From contig NC_134685.1 in assembly GCF_024713945.1 (NCBI RefSeq), positions 3,405,001 through 3,469,000 on the forward strand: 64,000 bases of DNA, read 5' to 3'. Within the stretch, counting starts at the first letter, position 1; each line of letters opens with the position of its first letter. The position numbers and the translations under genes were made by a program. This DNA comes from Dermatophagoides farinae. Lineage: Eukaryota; Arthropoda; Arachnida; Sarcoptiformes; Pyroglyphidae. Below the pieces are notes generated by a model, which was not told where the DNA came from, did no database searches, and was given only the letters and a program-made list of their open reading frames with translations. Positions 1 through 13,369 of this stretch are shown here, one piece after another.

Positions 1-815
1 TGATGATGAAAATTTGATCGGCCAATAAGGAAACGTTTTTTAAGCAATAAATGTCTTATAATTAGATTAACAGCAGTGACCACTTCAACATAACCATCAT
101 TCATTGGATTACGATAAAAATCTTCGATAGTTGAATAGGCAACTGTTTTGATTAGTTTGATACAAACTTCAAATTCTTGTTCATTATGATAATAATCATT
201 TGCCGGTAATGTAACACGAAATTTAATCAATTTATCATCAATAATTGGCAAACGAAAATTTGTCAACATTGATGATGCACCATCATAAACACAGAGTACA
301 TTATGGAATATATTTCCATCACCATTATTCATTTCAATTAATCGTTGTATGATTTTACGTGATAATAATTCATTACCACCACCATTATTATGACTTCTAT
401 TTGGTGTTGTTTGTTGTTGTTGAATAGTTTTAGCCATATTTTTCAATCGTTGCTGTGAATGATGATGATGATCATCATTATTGTTACTGATGATTGGATT
501 GATTTTCACATAATATGAATAGATAATTTTATCTGGATCATATGTAATCATAAAATGATTTGTCTGTATTAACATTGAACGGCCAGCTTGACCACCGCTG
601 CCGCTACCACTGGTGGCACTACTACCACAACCATTATTAATACCATTGTCAACCATATCCGGTTTTGTTGCAAACAAATCAAAACGTCCACGTTTATTAA
701 CATAATTATTATCATCATCGATATTTACAATTTTCATTGTTGTTGTTGAAACGGACATTGTTATTTTTGTCGGTAATTTCATCGACGATGATGATGATGA
801 TGAATTATCGGTCAT
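1..815 (-). CDS. Argonaute-family protein, N-terminal part (runs off the left edge)
   Basis: The minus-strand frame is open from an ATG at 815 to the window edge, giving about 271 residues without an intron. Argonaute proteins bind small RNAs and silence targets; this part would be the N-terminal lobe. After a Ser/Gly-rich start, the frame shows in order the family's typical patterns: a basic KRGRFDLFA block, a GRSMLIQTNHF segment, a YSYYVKINP strand, an RKIIQRLIE helix, a VYDGASSML turn leading into an LP motif, and near the edge an RHLLLKKRFLIGRSNFHH segment matching the usual 'GRSFF' stretch at the end of the linker. PAZ, MID and PIWI domains lie outside, so AGO versus PIWI class and slicer activity cannot be judged. 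A strong minus-strand donor (GTAAGTG) at 1661 could end a 5' untranslated exon, but I found no good acceptor for it. Confidence 0.72.
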   Translation of the reverse strand, partial: MTDNSSSSSSSMKLPTKITMSVSTTTMKIVNIDDDNNYVNKRGRFDLFATKPDMVDNGINNGCGSSATSGSGSGGQAGRSMLIQTNHFMITYDPDKIIYSYYVKINPIISNNNDDHHHHSQQRLKNMAKTIQQQQTTPNRSHNNGGGNELLSRKIIQRLIEMNNGDGNIFHNVLCVYDGASSMLTNFRLPIIDDKLIKFRVTLPANDYYHNEQEFEVCIKLIKTVAYSTIEDFYRNPMNDGYVEVVTAVNLIIRHLLLKKRFLIGRSNFHH

Positions 816-2748
816 TGTTGTTGATGAAGAATTGCGGGCAAACAAAAAAAAAATATATACGCAGAATGAACGAACGAAGAAAAAAAATCAAAAACGATCG
901 TAGCAGATACAAATACAATTGAAAAATTGACCAAAATGTTTGGCTATTTATAACGAAATTGGCGGTAATTTGATTTAAAGCGAAAAAAAATTCTTTTTCG
1001 ACACAAATCAATTGTTGTTTGCTCTGTTCAACATTCTAATGTTCGAAAAGACGAAATAATTGTAAAGGTTTTTTGTGCTAACATGATTCATCGAAAAAAA
1101 TACTTTCATCAATTGTATGTGGATGGTCGAATCGATCAAATTCTCATTTGAAAGATCATCGATTATCAATCATTCTTTGATCAATGTCTTGATGTTTAGC
1201 TCCTGATTCATGGGAACCAAAAAAAAAAAAAAAAAAACAAACCGAATCGATTGAAACAAATGACCCAAACAAACAAATTGGCAGACAGGCATGTAAATTG
1301 TGAATACAAAATGCAAAAATGGCTGCATTGAAATTAATAGATTAAGTTTCGGGATTTGTTTGTTTGTTGCCATTTTTTATCGATGAAGGATTTTGTTTTT
1401 TTTTGTGTATGTGTGTGATGTGACATTGAGTGAAAAAACTTTTTGATTTTTTCCTTTTTTCTCACTGGAAAAAAATAACTAATATTTGTCTCTATGTAAT
1501 GAAAAAAAGCTTTCGAAGCCGAGCAGAATGAATTAATGGAATCGGCAGCCATATATCGTCATCATCATTATCGAGTTCCATTTGGAATCCATTTGGATCT
1601 ACTAAAAATAATGTACAATCATAAGAGAGTAGAGAGAGGTTCATGATCATCTCGCACTTACATATACACGATTATTTTATTAATTCTAACCCAAACCAGC
1701 AACCAAGAAATCAACGGAATAACAGAAAATAGGAAATGAAATACAATATAATGTGTGTGTGTTTGTGTATATAAATTTCATCTTTTTCTTTTTATTTTCT
1801 TTCTTTTTTTGTGTCTAGAATCTTCAGGAACAGGAATAACATGTGCACAATATTCAATTCTTGATGACCAGATGATTGTTTTTGACATCGAATGACTTAT
1901 GACTAATAACAACAACAACAACGAAGACGACGACGATAAAATAATCACAATAAGTTTGTAAAGAGAGAAAAATGATCATCCACTAGAAAAGAAATCCATT
2001 TTTATATCATTGAAACGCAAGATTTTTCTCTTTTCTCTTTTCTCTTATATATAGGAAATGTAATATATGAATGTTTGTTTCTGGAAAAAAAGTCAATTTG
2101 AATTTCTCAATTCTTTAATCGCTCTTCAATCGATCAATCAATCAATCAATCACATCGATCATCGTAATCTGAGAATATATTGTAATTCTAAAGTTGTTTG
2201 CTCATATCGACCGTCTAAAAATCTTGTAAATAAATGTAAAATATTGTGGTCTACTATCATCATCAACCTCTGGTTTTGTTTTGTTTTATCAACAAAATTT
2301 TTTTTTCGATTAATTTTCTCACAAACGATATGATCAGTCCATGCTCGCTTTCAACTGTGTGTGTGCGTGCGTGTGAATAAGCTTTGTGTTTTGCATAAAT
2401 GTGGAAAGACAAAACAACTACAGAACACAATGATTAAACAATGAATTTATCGTTTTGTTACTGCCATTGCTATTGTTGTTTTAATAAACAAAAAAATCTC
2501 TGTCATCATCAATTCATTATTATTATTATTATCATCGGAATCTTCTTCATTATCATTATCAAAATCACCATTAACACCATTAAAATCTACGGCAACGACG
2601 ACGACATTATATTGCCTTATCTAAATGGTCATTATTTATTTATTTTTTAATTATCATATTATTGGCCAGTTTAGTTAATTATTAGCAACAATATTATTTC
2701 AATGAATCATTATCATCATCACCATTGTTTTTGTTATTGGCCAAAATA
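816..2748. other. Intergenic region between divergent genes
   Basis: This stretch separates the minus-strand Argonaute start (815) from the first ATG of the plus-strand LRR gene (2749), so it must hold both promoters and 5' untranslated sequence. It is simple-sequence rich (poly-T, TG runs, CAAT repeats near 2130-2150). A TATA-like run lies at about 850-860 just upstream of the Argonaute ATG. No protein-like frame was seen. Confidence 0.5.
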
Positions 2749-5700
2749 ATGTTAATGAAAATGAGTGTGAAATCATCATCATCATTTTCATTATTATGTT
2801 ATTCATATCGTCGTCAATCATCATTATTAAATGATCATGATGGTGATGAGAAAAAATCGAATGCAAACAAGAATCTCCAATTTGTTGATATATTTCTTAT
2901 TGTCATGATGTTTATGAAGATGATAATGTCTACTAAATATTGTCATCGTTTTCAAAATATTAACACCGTTTGTGCCCGTAATCATCGATTATTCAATTAT
3001 CGATTTATTATTTATTTATCATACATATTTTGCCTATCAACAACATCAACATCAATATCGATTATGGCAAATGATCAATTTTTAATTGCACAATCATCAT
3101 CATCATCACCGCCATTACAATCGATAATGTTGGCGCGAACATTACCACTTGTGCAATCATATGGTGATGATAATAATTCTACAACACCCATATGTCCATT
3201 ATATATCGATAGTGGTGGTAATGGTGATGACCACAACCACAACATGACATTAAATCCATGTCATTGTTATGGTTCAATTATAATGGGTATATTTATTGAA
3301 TGTACAGGTGCCAATATCAGGCAAATAAATCACACACTTAATCATTTACGATCATCACATTCACAACAATCAAAATCAGCTGTTCATTCATTAAGTATTT
3401 ATCGATTAAATACATCATCATCCACGCCTTCATTACCTGATCATTTATTCAATTCATTTACATTAATCAATGAGCTTCATATATCGTCAACGAATCTTAC
3501 ACGTATCGGCACGATACAAACCTATAACGGTCTTGAAGAATCACTAAATTCATTAAGTTTTGTTGATTCACAAATATCTATGATACCCAAATCAACATTA
3601 TCGAAATTAACACGGCTAAAATCACTTGATCTGCAATCCAATCATATTTCTAATCTTGATTCATATGCATTCTATGGCATTCCATTGCGTGCGCTGAATT
3701 TACAGAATAATCGAATAAAAAATCTACAAGAATTTGCATTCGGTGGCCTAGAGAATACATTGGAAGAATTAATATTAAACGCAAATCTTTTTGAACATTT
3801 TCCATTATTTGCATTACGTAGATTACGGAAATTGGCTACATTGAAATTACAGAATAATCAAATTAATCAAATACCAGATGATGGTTTTACACGTTTCACT
3901 GTATTGGAAACACTTGATTTACAATCTAATCATATTCGTCATCTTAATTCACGTAGTTTTATGACAATGCCCAAGTTGAAAATTCTGTATTGTTCCAATA
4001 ATCTACTTACGGTGGTCAGTGATAGTTCAATATTTCAACAGCTACCTCTTCTGGAAACATTAGATTTAAGTCTTAATCGTTTGCGTGTTGTTAATCTGGA
4101 TGGCTTGGAAAGTATTCGGACATTGGATTTATCTTATAATCATTTACATGATTTGCGATTACAAAGTCTGACTGGTCTGCGAGAATTATTTGCCTCGAAT
4201 AATAATATTCTACAACTTGTGAATGAAACATTTATGAATACCACGAATTTAGAAGTGCTTTATCTACAACACAATGCAATACATTCAATCAATTATAATA
4301 CATTTTATCATCTACAACAATTACGCATACTGGATCTATCATTCAATCAACTACGTCGTCTACATCAATCATTGTTTAAAAATACAAATCTATTGCAATC
4401 ATTATATCTGGATAATAATCTTATCGATGATATGGGCATTGAACCAGGTATATTTCAAGAATTGGTAAGTAGAACAAATTATTATTATTACCTTTATTAG
4501 TCATGACAGATTCTTGATGGTTCTAATATAGTTTATTTTATTCTTCTTCTTGGCAATGACTGATCCATTAATTCCAAACATTTTTTATCGGAATGATTCA
4601 CGAGAAATTTTGTTTTTTGAAAAAATTGGCAAAAAAAATTTGTCCACATAAATATTTCGATGGATAGATAATTCGGATTTGTTTCGTTTCTCTCTTTTTT
4701 TTTTTGTTGCCCACTGAAACTTTCTAATATTTGGATTCGGCTAATGTCACATGCCATGATCATTAAAATTGAACATTCATTGACAATGTGTGTGTGTGTG
4801 ATGGCCGCTAGTATAGCATTCGTAATTAGGTCGATTCCTAATGATTCTCTTTTTTCGTATGTTTTGCCATCGCTTTTCGTTGTCTCTCTCTCTCTCTCTC
4901 TCACGACCACAAGACCAATTAATCAATGATGCTTACCGCTTACTGCTGCTGTTGTTAGTCATATTATAAATGGGCGGCATTTATATTTTTGGGTTTTTTT
5001 GGCTTTTCAAACTAATCCTTGTTTAGGCTTTTCGATTTTTTTTCGGGTTTGTTGATATGATTTGGTGTGTGTGTGTGTGTGTGTGTGTTGTATGTCCAAT
5101 GCAGAAACTTTTTGGTTTCACATTGCTGCCAAAGGACATATCATTTCATTCTGTGGTCTCTAGTGTGTGTGTGTGTAAATTTAGATATTCTTGTTACTGA
5201 AACAAAAATAAGCAAAAACTTTTTTTTTCTTTTGCTCATTTAATTTCATCTGGGACACACATTTTTATTTCCGGTTTTGTTTCATTCTCCTCACTTATAT
5301 TTGCTATGAAAATTGTCGAATTAATGTATTCGAAAGAAGAAGAAAAAATGACGGTACATTTGATTCATAAATGACGAAATTTTATCTTTCTTTGCAAAAA
5401 AATCCGTGAAAAGAATTCTTCAACCAAAGCAGCAGCAGTAGCAGCAGCAACAAAAACACCTAACAGAATTTGGTTCCAGGTTTATTTTGAAATTTTCAAA
5501 GAAAAACTTAAACGAAATTTCAATGATTTCAATGGTCATCAAAAATTGAATTGAATTTTCTTTCTCCTCTTTTCTTTTCTCGTCATCTTCACACGAACAA
5601 ACGTGAAAACAAACGTGATTTTTACTTTGGTTTTCATTTCAAATCATTTTTTTTAATAATAATATTCTTGTGAAAATGGACCAAGATTTATTCCTTCAAG

Positions 5701-8700
5701 TTTGTTTGGTTGTTGAGAATTTCATTTTACAATTTTTTTTCTTTTTTTTCCAAGATTCTTTTCAAAAACTCAATGAGAATAAAAGTGTTTTTTATTTTAT
5801 TTTTTTTCCATGTTCTTTTTTTGCTACTGAGAGTTTGTTCTATTGAAAATACAGTTCATTGTTTTATTATCGGTTCATTTGTTCCATTTCTTGTTTTTGT
5901 TCCAAAAGATTGATTCGGATTTTATTTTTACTTTATCTTTAAAACAAAACAAAACAAAAAAAATTGACGATTCTATTTCGAATTGGTCGATTTTGATGAT
6001 AACAGATTTTTTTTTCTCTCAGCAAATGTTGTTGTTGTTTTGTACAATAATTCTTCAATTCATAAAACAAATCAATTGTAGCATTTTTTTTGAGAGAGAG
6101 AAAGAAAGAGAAATGTTTATGTTACCGATGACATTAATGGCAAGTAATAATGATAACATAACAATGATGATTACAACAAATTCAGACAGCCAAAAACAAC
6201 AATTATGAACACCATATCAATCTATTCAAGCGATAACAAAAAATGTGAAAAAATTAAAGTAAAACACTCGTATCAATTGAATGTTGATGATGAATTGAAC
6301 CAATAGAATAGAGTTTTTTTTTCTTTCTAAATTGAATTCGATTCAAATGCAATGTAGAAAGAGAGAATAAGAATTTAAACAAATCGATTATTATAGCAAA
6401 TGATGATGATCATCATTAAAAAAATTGATGATCATATCAATAAACGATTCGTTTGTTTTAAAACAAAATTCCAAACAATTTCTCCGTCCACTATGATCCA
6501 TAATGATAAAAAGTAGCGGCAACAAAACAGAACATGAACAATGAACTATTGATTAGTGAAAGAGAACGTGTGTTCAATGAAATGTCCAATAATTTTAATG
6601 GCTTTTATTCTCTTTATATTTTGTCCATCATCATCATCATCATCAACCACAAGAATCTTTGTAAATTCTGATCACAATACTCTTTACATTTGTTTATTTA
6701 TACATATCATCATCATCGGTGGATTGGATCACGTTCATTTTTTTCAAATTCTTGGATACATTTTTTATGTTTGTTTGTAATATTTAACCATTGTTAACAG
6801 AAAGAGAAAATGGCCTAATTTTATATGCCGGCCCTTAGAATTGTCATTTGATTGTTGGTGTGTGTGTTTGTTATGCGAAAATTCATATGAATCAATTAGG
6901 TCCTTATTATCATTTGTAATGAATAAGTTTTCTGTTTTTTTTTCGTTTTGTTTTTTCCGTTTTCATCATCATCATCATCATCTCATTATCAACACCATTT
7001 TTTTCACATACTAATCATGATCGGTTTACAAATTTTTTCTTTGTCTTTTAATGTTTATTTCATTTGTGTGACAACAATATATACCAACCAACCAGAATTT
7101 CATTTTATAAATTTATTTTCGGTTCATTTCTTTTCATCTTTGTGTGAGTGTGTGTATGTGTGTGGTCCATCCTGGAATTTCGCTTCCTGGATCATCTTTT
7201 CATTGTTTTTGTGTGTGTAAAAGGAAAGAATGTGAATGAAATGGAATAAAAATAGAGATTGTATCAATTTCATTCTTTGCTTTTGTGTGTGTGTGACTAG
7301 AATCATAGATGAAAAAATAAAGATATTTTTCTCTGCATAGGATTCACGCAATTGCGATTGTTTTTGTTTGTGACTTTGTGATCGAATCAAATCTTTGGAT
7401 CACAAGAATTCAAATCTATTGATGATGATTTGAAGACGATGCTATTCAAACTTTCAACTCACGAAAGAAAAAAAAAATTTTTTTTCATCTCTGTTATTAT
7501 TTTCCATTGGGATTTGAAACAAAACAAAAAAATTTTTTTTTTGCTTTGTTTATGAATTGTTTTTTTTTCATTTTTCTACTGGGCAAATATTTTTTTCATT
7601 TATGACAATTTGTAACATTGCTATATACCTGGTTGATGATGATGATGAAATGATAAAAAAGTTTTGATTTGATGAAACAACAAAAAAACACAAAGTAATG
7701 CACATGATTTACTGATGGAACAAAATATGAATTCACACACACAAAGGTTCCGTTTATAAAATTCTACCGATCCAAAATAATGTCAATCGTGTGTGTGACT
7801 GAATGAATTCAGAACAAACGAACGAAAAAAAAAAACAATACAAACTAGCAAACAAACAAATTGAACAAATTAGAAATGGTTTTTTTTTGTTTCTTTTGTC
7901 TTTTTTGCTATTATGAAAAGTCAGCAAAAAAAATAATTCCTATACATTTGATTATGATGTTTGTTTGTTTTTTGTCTTTATTGATGGTGGTTTCGACCGA
8001 ACATGGGGACATTTTGATTATGTCAATATCGATGATGATGATAGCAATATTTTGGATCGGATAGGATCCGGATTCAATGGTCCATTGATCTGGGAAAATA
8101 AATGAAAAAAAACGAAAATAATTTAGTCATCATTTTGAAAGTAATAGAGGTTTGTTATTTTGTTTTTTTTTTGTCTGCTCTTCTTTTGCCTTGCATCATA
8201 TGTTTAGGTTTTGAGTTTTAAAGAAAAAAATGTCTGTGTTTCAATAACCAACGATTTTCAAATTTCAAGAGAAAAAAATTCTTAGAAATTCTATCCAGAA
8301 AAAAAATCTTATCATTTACATTTGCCAAAAATATTCATTATTCACAATGAATAATAACCAAAAAGAATTGATCCAAAGTAAATATATCAACCTCGTTATT
8401 ATTTTTATTTGATTTTTGGCCAATTTGTTTTGAACGGATATAACAATCTCTCTCTCTGTGTGTGTATGTGTATTCGTGTTGTTTGATCAATAACAATGAT
8501 GATGGATGGATAATAGTAATGCCCACATGAAGCAAGCCTAATCATTGAATGATTTTTTTTTCTAAGAGCCAAAAAAAACTTTTCAATCAACCAACCAACA
8601 ACAACAACAACAATATCATCATCATCATCATTCATCATTATGGTTATTATATTTTGTCGCCACTCCCTCCAGCACCATTTCTTTTTGTCATCATATGTTT

Positions 8701-11700
8701 GATATGATGATAATGATTAAAGAGAGAAATGAAGAAATGCAAAAAAAAACATGAAAATTTTCATCCACTATGGAATGAAATTAATCATTTCCGGAAAAAT
8801 TTTCTTTCTTCACTCATCATTACCAGTTTTTTTTTCTTGCCTGGATATGATAAGAAGAAAAAATTTAACAACTTTTTTTCGCACTGTTGTTGTTATTGTT
8901 TTGGTTGTTTGTTTGTAAAAACTTTTATTTTTTTATTTTTTATTTATTCATCATTGAAAAACAAGAATTTTTTCTTCACTCTCTATGTTTTTGTTTTGTT
9001 TTCACCATTGAATATATGGTTTTCTTTTTTTTCCAAGATAAGTTTCATCGTTAACATCATTGAAATTGACAGCTATTCCAAGAAGATGATAAGATGAATT
9101 TTAAATGTCTATTTTTAGATTGAGTTTCTCATCAATATTCATGGAATATATTGATGATCATGATGATGATGATGATGATGATGGGCGTGTATTGTAATCA
9201 GTCATAATATTTATGATGATTAGCCTCATTTTCAATAATAAAAAAAAATGTAAAATAAAGTGGCACCACCAATATCATCCTGGCGATGATGATGATGATG
9301 ATTATCAGCCTTTTTTTAAAAAAAAGTTGAATAAACTTTGAATTTTTTTTTCAATATTCAGCTGAGAAAACGATGTCTTTTTTTTCTTATTGAATTGCTT
9401 GTGTGTGTGTGGATGGATGATAACGACAATTTTGTTTTTGTTTTATTTTCTCCTTCTCCCATGGTTGTTGAAAAACCAAGATAACATAATACTTGACTAT
9501 GTTTGTGGGGATACATTGTGTTTTAAATGATTTTGTTCCGGATCATTTCGATTCGAATCGCGATTCCGATATATCGGGTATCGATATATGAATGAATGCG
9601 AAAGAATTCGTGAATATAACCGATGAACATGATTGTTTGGAGACATTTTTTTTTTGTTTCACTTTTTAAAAATGAAAAAAAACTACTACAAAATTTGAAA
9701 TTTGATTCGATTCAATTTTGGTGTTTGTATCGTAAAACTTTTTTCCGTTTGTCCTGATAAGACCAGTGAACAAAAAAAATCATGTTCACTATTTTACAAT
9801 CGAATTATTGATCAGTTCAGTTCAGTTTTTTTCGACTTTTGTTTTTGTTGAATCTATCTCTTTTGATTCATTCAATTTGTTTTTCTCTTTCAAATAATCT
9901 GTTCTTCAGCAAAAAAAGTTGCTCATAATTAACATCCACAAATGAAAAATATGAATGGAATATAGGTGTGTCTCCAATTATTATTCGGATGTGGGTGTGT
10001 CTGTGTGTATGTTTGTGTGATTCAATTTTTTTTTCTATTCCAATTTTGCTATCTGCTTACGAAAATTAATTCCTTGAAAAAAAAAAGAAAACTTCGTTAT
10101 CGTTTGTTAGTTAGTCCAAACCAAATAACGAACGTGCTGATCGATATAAGAAAAAAATAAGAGAAAAAGAAATTCCAATAATTATGATTGCTAATAGTAG
10201 GATTATCACACACACACACACACACACACAAACCCCATTTCCCAACGACCTTTTCGATGATTATGTTGTATTTTTGTTTCGGTTTTTCATTGTTATTTTT
10301 TTCCAGGCCATTTTTTTCTTGTTGTTACCGTTTGTGTATTCATCATCATCATATATTCACATGACGATATATTCAAATCTTGATAATCTTTGAAGAATTT
10401 CGAAACTACCTAATTTGGAATTATTTCCAATATAAAAAAAAATAATTGGCACCTCTAGAATATGTGTAGAAAATTCGAGAATAATTACGATTATCTTAAA
10501 GTTTTTTTTTTCTTTGCCCAAAACTTGTCCCATTCATGTGATTGTTGATCTTTAAGAAATTTCTTTTTCTATTGTCGTTGTTGTTGTTGCTGTTGCTGCT
10601 GCTGTACAATTTTGAAAAGTTTTGCAAATAATTATGTTTAATCCACCAGAATTTTCAAACACATACACTTTGATTGGGAGAAAAAATCTTTCTGTTTGTG
10701 AATCATCATCATTTTTATTTGTTTGACAATCAAAAAAAAAAAAAATCAAACGAAACGAATCAAACAAACATTCTAACTGATGATGAAAACGATCCAATTT
10801 TGTTGAAATCATTTCTGATTCTTAGTTTTTTGTTGGTGTTTATTTCGCAAGAATTTCAATTTATTTGTGCATCGTATCAATCAACAACAGAAAATCGAAA
10901 ACAATAGAATTCTGTCACAACAAAACAATTGAAACATTAAAAGATTTTTCTGGTTGCGAAAAAAATAGAATAGAATCCATTATTATAATTGAAAATTATT
11001 TGCATTTCTTTTCTTGAAATTATTTAGAAATTATTCTCTCATACTCTATATTTGATTCATATGAATTTTGATTTTTTTTCAAAATAAAAAAAATTCCCAA
11101 ATCTTTCACATCACTGCTTAGTATTTTTCTCTTTTTCAGTTTTTTTCTTGGGAAAACTTTTTTATGTGAAAAAAACAGCAGCAAAAAGCGGATTGTCTAT
11201 TTTTTTTCTTAGTTTTGTTGTTGGTGGTGTTTATTCGTTTTTTTTTTGAATTCTTACAAGGAACGAAAAGATGAAAATAACATCCGGGAATCATCATCAT
11301 TTGAATCGGGTTTGATTTTTGTCTGGCTGACTGATGTTCATGATGGACCCCTTTACAGTCCAGTGGCATATAGAGTTTTTTTTGCTTTGATTTTCATTTT
11401 ATATTTCAATAATAATGTCATTCATACATATCGTTATTGTTGCGGGCGACTATATTTATGAACAGCTTTCAAAAGAAAATTCTTTTTTTTCACGTCATTT
11501 GAACTTTATGATTAATGATGATGATAAGACGAAGAAGAAAATAAGCACATGGATCGAAAACGATGATGATGAACGAAAAAAGTTTTATCATTTTTTTTTT
11601 TTTTTGATTTTCTAAATTTTTCATTACACACACACACAATAACTTTGAAACATTGAATTGCATTTTGAATGAAGAAATAGAATTCTAAGAATTTTTTCAG

Positions 11701-13329
11701 AATTTAAAATGAATTTATTCTTCCTTTTTTTTCCCACTGCACACTATGTTTTGCATGAATGAATGAAAGAAAACGAAAAAGTTTTTCAAATTTTTTTTTC
11801 TTCTGTTTTTGAATTTAAAGTTTCGTCGTTTTTTTTTCACTGATGATTATTATGATACTCGATGAATGTCACATTGATGAGGAAATAGAAAATACAAATT
11901 TGTATAACCAAACAACAAGAAAATTATGTTGACTTTATTTTTTTTGTGAAAAAAGTTATAAATTTACAATGACGATAAATGATGAATGATGCATCGTCGT
12001 TTTGTTTTGTTTTGTTCTGTTCTGTTTTCTTTTATGATCAATGTACACTGTAGATTGATGAATTATTTTGTTCTTCCTTTTTTTGAGATTCAAAAATTTT
12101 TTTTTTGTTATTTAATTTTTCGGACAAAAAATGAATTCATTATTATTAATCGTTTTGTGTGTGTTTGTTTGTATACATATGTTACTGTTGGACAATTGAA
12201 AATGAAAATTGATTCCGATGCTAGTGGTAGTGGTGGTGGTCATTTGTTTTGTTTTGTTGGATTTTTTTTTTTTTGCTCCACCCATTCACATTGATATAAT
12301 CAATTTATTATCGTTATTCGATTGAGAAACTATATGCAGCCTAGAGGGGTCAGGCAAAATATGAAATGAAAATGAAGAAATGAAAACATATTGGTGATCA
12401 AAAGAATTTAAAAAATTCATTCATTTTTCGTCGTATGGTCAAAATATTTTATTGGTACAAAAAAAAATCATTTTTCTTCATCGAATTTTTCAAATGAATG
12501 AATGGAATTTTTTTGCCTGAAACTTTTTCCAGATGCCTGTATATTCATTGTAACTGTTTTTCTATTTCTTAATTTTTTTTCCCATCCATATTGAAATTGT
12601 TGTAGCGGCTGGGAAAATCTATTGCTATTTTCTTTTTTTTTTTTTTTTTTTGAATTCCGATTTTTTTTAACTTGTTGGCGCCATTTCCACATTCAATTTC
12701 AAGATGTGTCTGCCTGTTTTTTCTCAATAACTTAATATTATTATATCATCATTTCCGGAAATTAATTATTTTCAACAACCGAAAAAAAATGAATAGAATA
12801 GAATGGAAATAACAATAAAAACGAAAAACACACCCATTTCACTTGCTTAAATTATATAATTTGATGATGAATGTTTAAAAGTTTCAAGTTTCATATGATT
12901 TTTTTCCTTCTTTTTCAACATTTTCACATTTACATTCACAATTTTTTTTTTGTAGAAATCCGGAACAGGAAATTGAAACTTTTTTTCATCATTGCAATAT
13001 ATTCTAGATTCTTGATTCACACAATGCAATGTGAATTGAACACAATTCACGCACACACACCACCCGCCAACACTTCCTTGAATATATGTGAACGCAATAA
13101 ATTTTCTTGAAAATGGGCAAAAAAAATGGACATGTATTAATGAATGAATTCAACACCCCAAAAATGAAAATGAAAATGAAAATGAAAACGAAAGATTAAT
13201 TAATTTAGTGGTTGAAAATGAAAATCCGATACATTATTTTACAACACATTGTTAGTCTGCCAGCCTTCATTATCATCATCATCAGTTTAGTTTATTCATA
13301 ACAATCGTTTGTGTTATAAAGAGTGAATA

Positions 13330-13369
<40 letters not shown>

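Noticed and set aside
2725-2748. Earlier start of the LRR gene at a TTG codon
   Set aside because: The codons before 2749 contain no ATG; non-ATG starts were not accepted here or for RNASEH1, NDUFS8, the carrier, copia and the kinase.
4533-4910. 125-codon minus frame plus two GTAAGC donors near 4925-4935, antisense in LRR intron 1
   Set aside because: The frame includes a GA repeat and has no family pattern; the donors have no matching acceptor that I could find.
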